A stretch of DNA of 64,000 nucleotides from an uncultured Comamonas sp. (GTDB taxonomy: Bacteria; Pseudomonadota; Gammaproteobacteria; Burkholderiales; Burkholderiaceae_C): positions 1-64,000 of the forward strand of contig CAMZGS010000001.1 in NCBI GenBank assembly GCA_947306475.1, read 5' to 3'. Positions 62,875 through 64,000 of the stretch are shown piece after piece. The translations under genes and the position numbers were made by a program. The notes under the pieces were generated by a model that did no database searches, was not told where the DNA came from, and saw only the letters and a list, made by a program, of their open reading frames with translations. Each line of letters begins with the position of its first letter. Within the stretch, counting starts at the first letter, position 1.

Positions 62875-63854
62875 GTTCCAACATCCTGGGTTACAACGCC
62901 AGCAATGCGCTGGCAGCCGATCTCAACTCCCTGAACAACCTCAAGACCGAGGCCAACAGCAAGACCCCGCAGGCCGCGCGCGAAGTGGCCAGGCAGCTCG
63001 AATCGCTGTTCATGCGCGAGATGATCAAGAGCATGCGCGACGCCACCATGAAAAGCGGTCTGCTGGGTGAGGACAACGGCGGCGATCTGGCACGCGACAT
63101 GTTCGACCAGCAGATGTCGGTGAACATGGCCGGCCTGCCCGGGGGGCTGAGTGCATCGATCACCGCGCAGATTGCCCGCTCCATGGGCATCGACGAAAAA
63201 GAGGCCCTGGCCGGCCTGCAGACCCCGGTGGGCGGGGTCGAGCGCGGCACCTTCTCCATCCCTTCGACGGTCAGCCTGGCCGGCAGAAACGGGCGCTTCA
63301 CCCAGTGGGCCGGCAACAACGGCATGCTGGGCACGGCCGCCAATGCCCAGGTGCTGGACAGCTATGGCGCCGCGCCCAAGGGCCGTGACAACTTCGTGCG
63401 GGCACACAGCGCCGCCGCGCAGCGCGTGGCACGCGAAAGCGGCATCCCGGCGCACTACATGCTGGGCCAGGCCGGGCACGAAACCGGCTGGGGCAAGAGC
63501 GAGATTCGCGGCGCCGGCGGGGTCAACTCCTACAACCTGTTTGGCATCAAGGCCGGGCCGGGCTGGAAGGGCAAGGTCGCTGAGATCACCACCACCGAGT
63601 ACGTCAATGGCCAGGCACAAAAAGTGAAGGCCAAATTCCGCGCCTACGACTCGTACGAAGAGTCCTTCCGCGACTACGCCCGCCTGATCAGCGAGAACCC
63701 GCGCTACGCCCAGGCCATGAAGAACACCGGCAACGCCAGGGACTACGCCTCTGCCCTGCAAAAGGCCGGCTATGCCACCGACCCGCAATACGCCAACAAG
63801 CTTTCGCGTGCCATTGAAAGCGCCCACGCCGTCCAGCGTGGCAATCAGGCCTGA
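62871..63854 (+). CDS. flgJ: Flagellar rod-cap / peptidoglycan hydrolase FlgJ
   Basis: A 327-residue two-domain protein. The N-terminal rod-binding domain (REVARQLESLFMREMIKSMR, EDNGGDLARDMFDQQMSVNM) caps the growing rod. The C-terminal glucosaminidase domain (FVRAHSAAAQRVARESGIPA, MLGQAGHETGWGKSEIRG, SYNLFGIKAGPGWKGK) cuts peptidoglycan to let the rod pass. The glutamate in GHETGWG is the catalytic residue. It is translationally coupled to flgI. This is the dual-domain form of beta- and gammaproteobacteria. Confidence 0.96.
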   Translation: MSSNILGYNASNALAADLNSLNNLKTEANSKTPQAAREVARQLESLFMREMIKSMRDATMKSGLLGEDNGGDLARDMFDQQMSVNMAGLPGGLSASITAQIARSMGIDEKEALAGLQTPVGGVERGTFSIPSTVSLAGRNGRFTQWAGNNGMLGTAANAQVLDSYGAAPKGRDNFVRAHSAAAQRVARESGIPAHYMLGQAGHETGWGKSEIRGAGGVNSYNLFGIKAGPGWKGKVAEITTTEYVNGQAQKVKAKFRAYDSYEESFRDYARLISENPRYAQAMKNTGNARDYASALQKAGYATDPQYANKLSRAIESAHAVQRGNQA

Positions 63855-63913
63855 GGTGCAACTGCCCCCAGGTTTGCGCACGCAGCCCCATTCCTTGAGA
63901 AAGAGATAGCACC

Positions 63914-64000
63914 ATGAGTCTCCTGAACGTCGGCGTCTCGGCCCTGAATGCCAACCAGCAGGCCCTGACCACCACCGGGCACAACATTGCCAACGTCAAC
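63914..64000 (+). CDS. flgK: Flagellar hook-associated protein FlgK (N-terminal fragment, cut by window end)
   Basis: Only the first 29 codons are present: SLLNVGVSALNANQQALTTT followed by GHNIANVN. This is the conserved D0 start of FlgK (HAP1), which joins the hook to the filament and is the client of FlgN. It begins 60 bases after the flgJ stop. GAGAAAGAG lies upstream of ATG 63914. The gene is cut by the window edge, not truncated biologically. Confidence 0.9.
   Translation, partial: MSLLNVGVSALNANQQALTTTGHNIANVN

Overview
The window is about 63% GC chromosomal DNA from a betaproteobacterium, most likely Comamonadaceae (Burkholderiales). The evidence is the block mrcA | pilMNOPQ-aroK-aroB, a LiuR-type leucine-catabolism locus, System II cytochrome c maturation (resB/ccsB), an flgBCDEFGHIJK operon divergent from flgAMN, and short AGCTGCT-bounded palindromic repeats between genes. 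Genes are dense: no gene-free stretch exceeds 300 bases. I see no tRNA, rRNA, CRISPR array, prophage or insertion sequence.

Layout. 1-7.3 kb: the end of an amino-acid ABC-transporter ATPase, a double-length UvrA-family protein (about 1,980 residues), a HAD phosphatase and a YchJ-family protein. 7.4-12.8 kb: a MerR-family LiuR-like regulator with two matching operator boxes, a thioesterase, isovaleryl-CoA dehydrogenase, carbonic anhydrase, thiolase and a second acyl-CoA dehydrogenase. 12.9-15.0 kb: a diguanylate cyclase, an ImmA/IrrE-like protein with a broken HExxH motif, and LptM. 15-24.8 kb: penicillin-binding protein 1A divergent from the type IV pilus assembly operon pilMNOPQ, then aroK and aroB. 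24.8-36.6 kb: queC, cca, a DUF2905 protein, a MidA-like methyltransferase, the folate genes (pteridine reductase-like SDR and folB), a GGDEF/EAL membrane sensor, ttcA, a DUF4136 lipoprotein, bioB, a histidine phosphatase and a YbhB-like protein. 36.7-41.8 kb: ccsB, resB, a dihaem cytochrome c4 and engB. 41.9-49.2 kb: two LpxL-type acyltransferases, metK behind a probable SAM-II riboswitch, a NadM-Nudix protein, and alr-dadA divergent from an Lrp-type regulator. 49.2-54.3 kb: groES-groEL under a perfect CIRCE operator, a methyltransferase, a DUF1415 protein and dgt. 54.4-64 kb: flgN-flgM-flgA on the minus strand, with a sigma-28 promoter before flgM, and flgB to flgK on the plus strand.

The most notable structure is a family of exactly 76-bp imperfect palindromes. 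There are six intergenic copies and two copies inside the uvrA-like coding sequence, where each adds about 25 residues in frame. Degenerate or truncated copies occur at groES-groEL, after groEL and before the HAD gene. Other points worth checking are the SAM-II-like aptamer on metK, the tandem UvrA, the mutated zinc-peptidase motif, and the pair of terminators sharing one 18-nt core. Most genes are ordinary housekeeping or motility genes with confident family assignments; I found no clear new multi-gene system.
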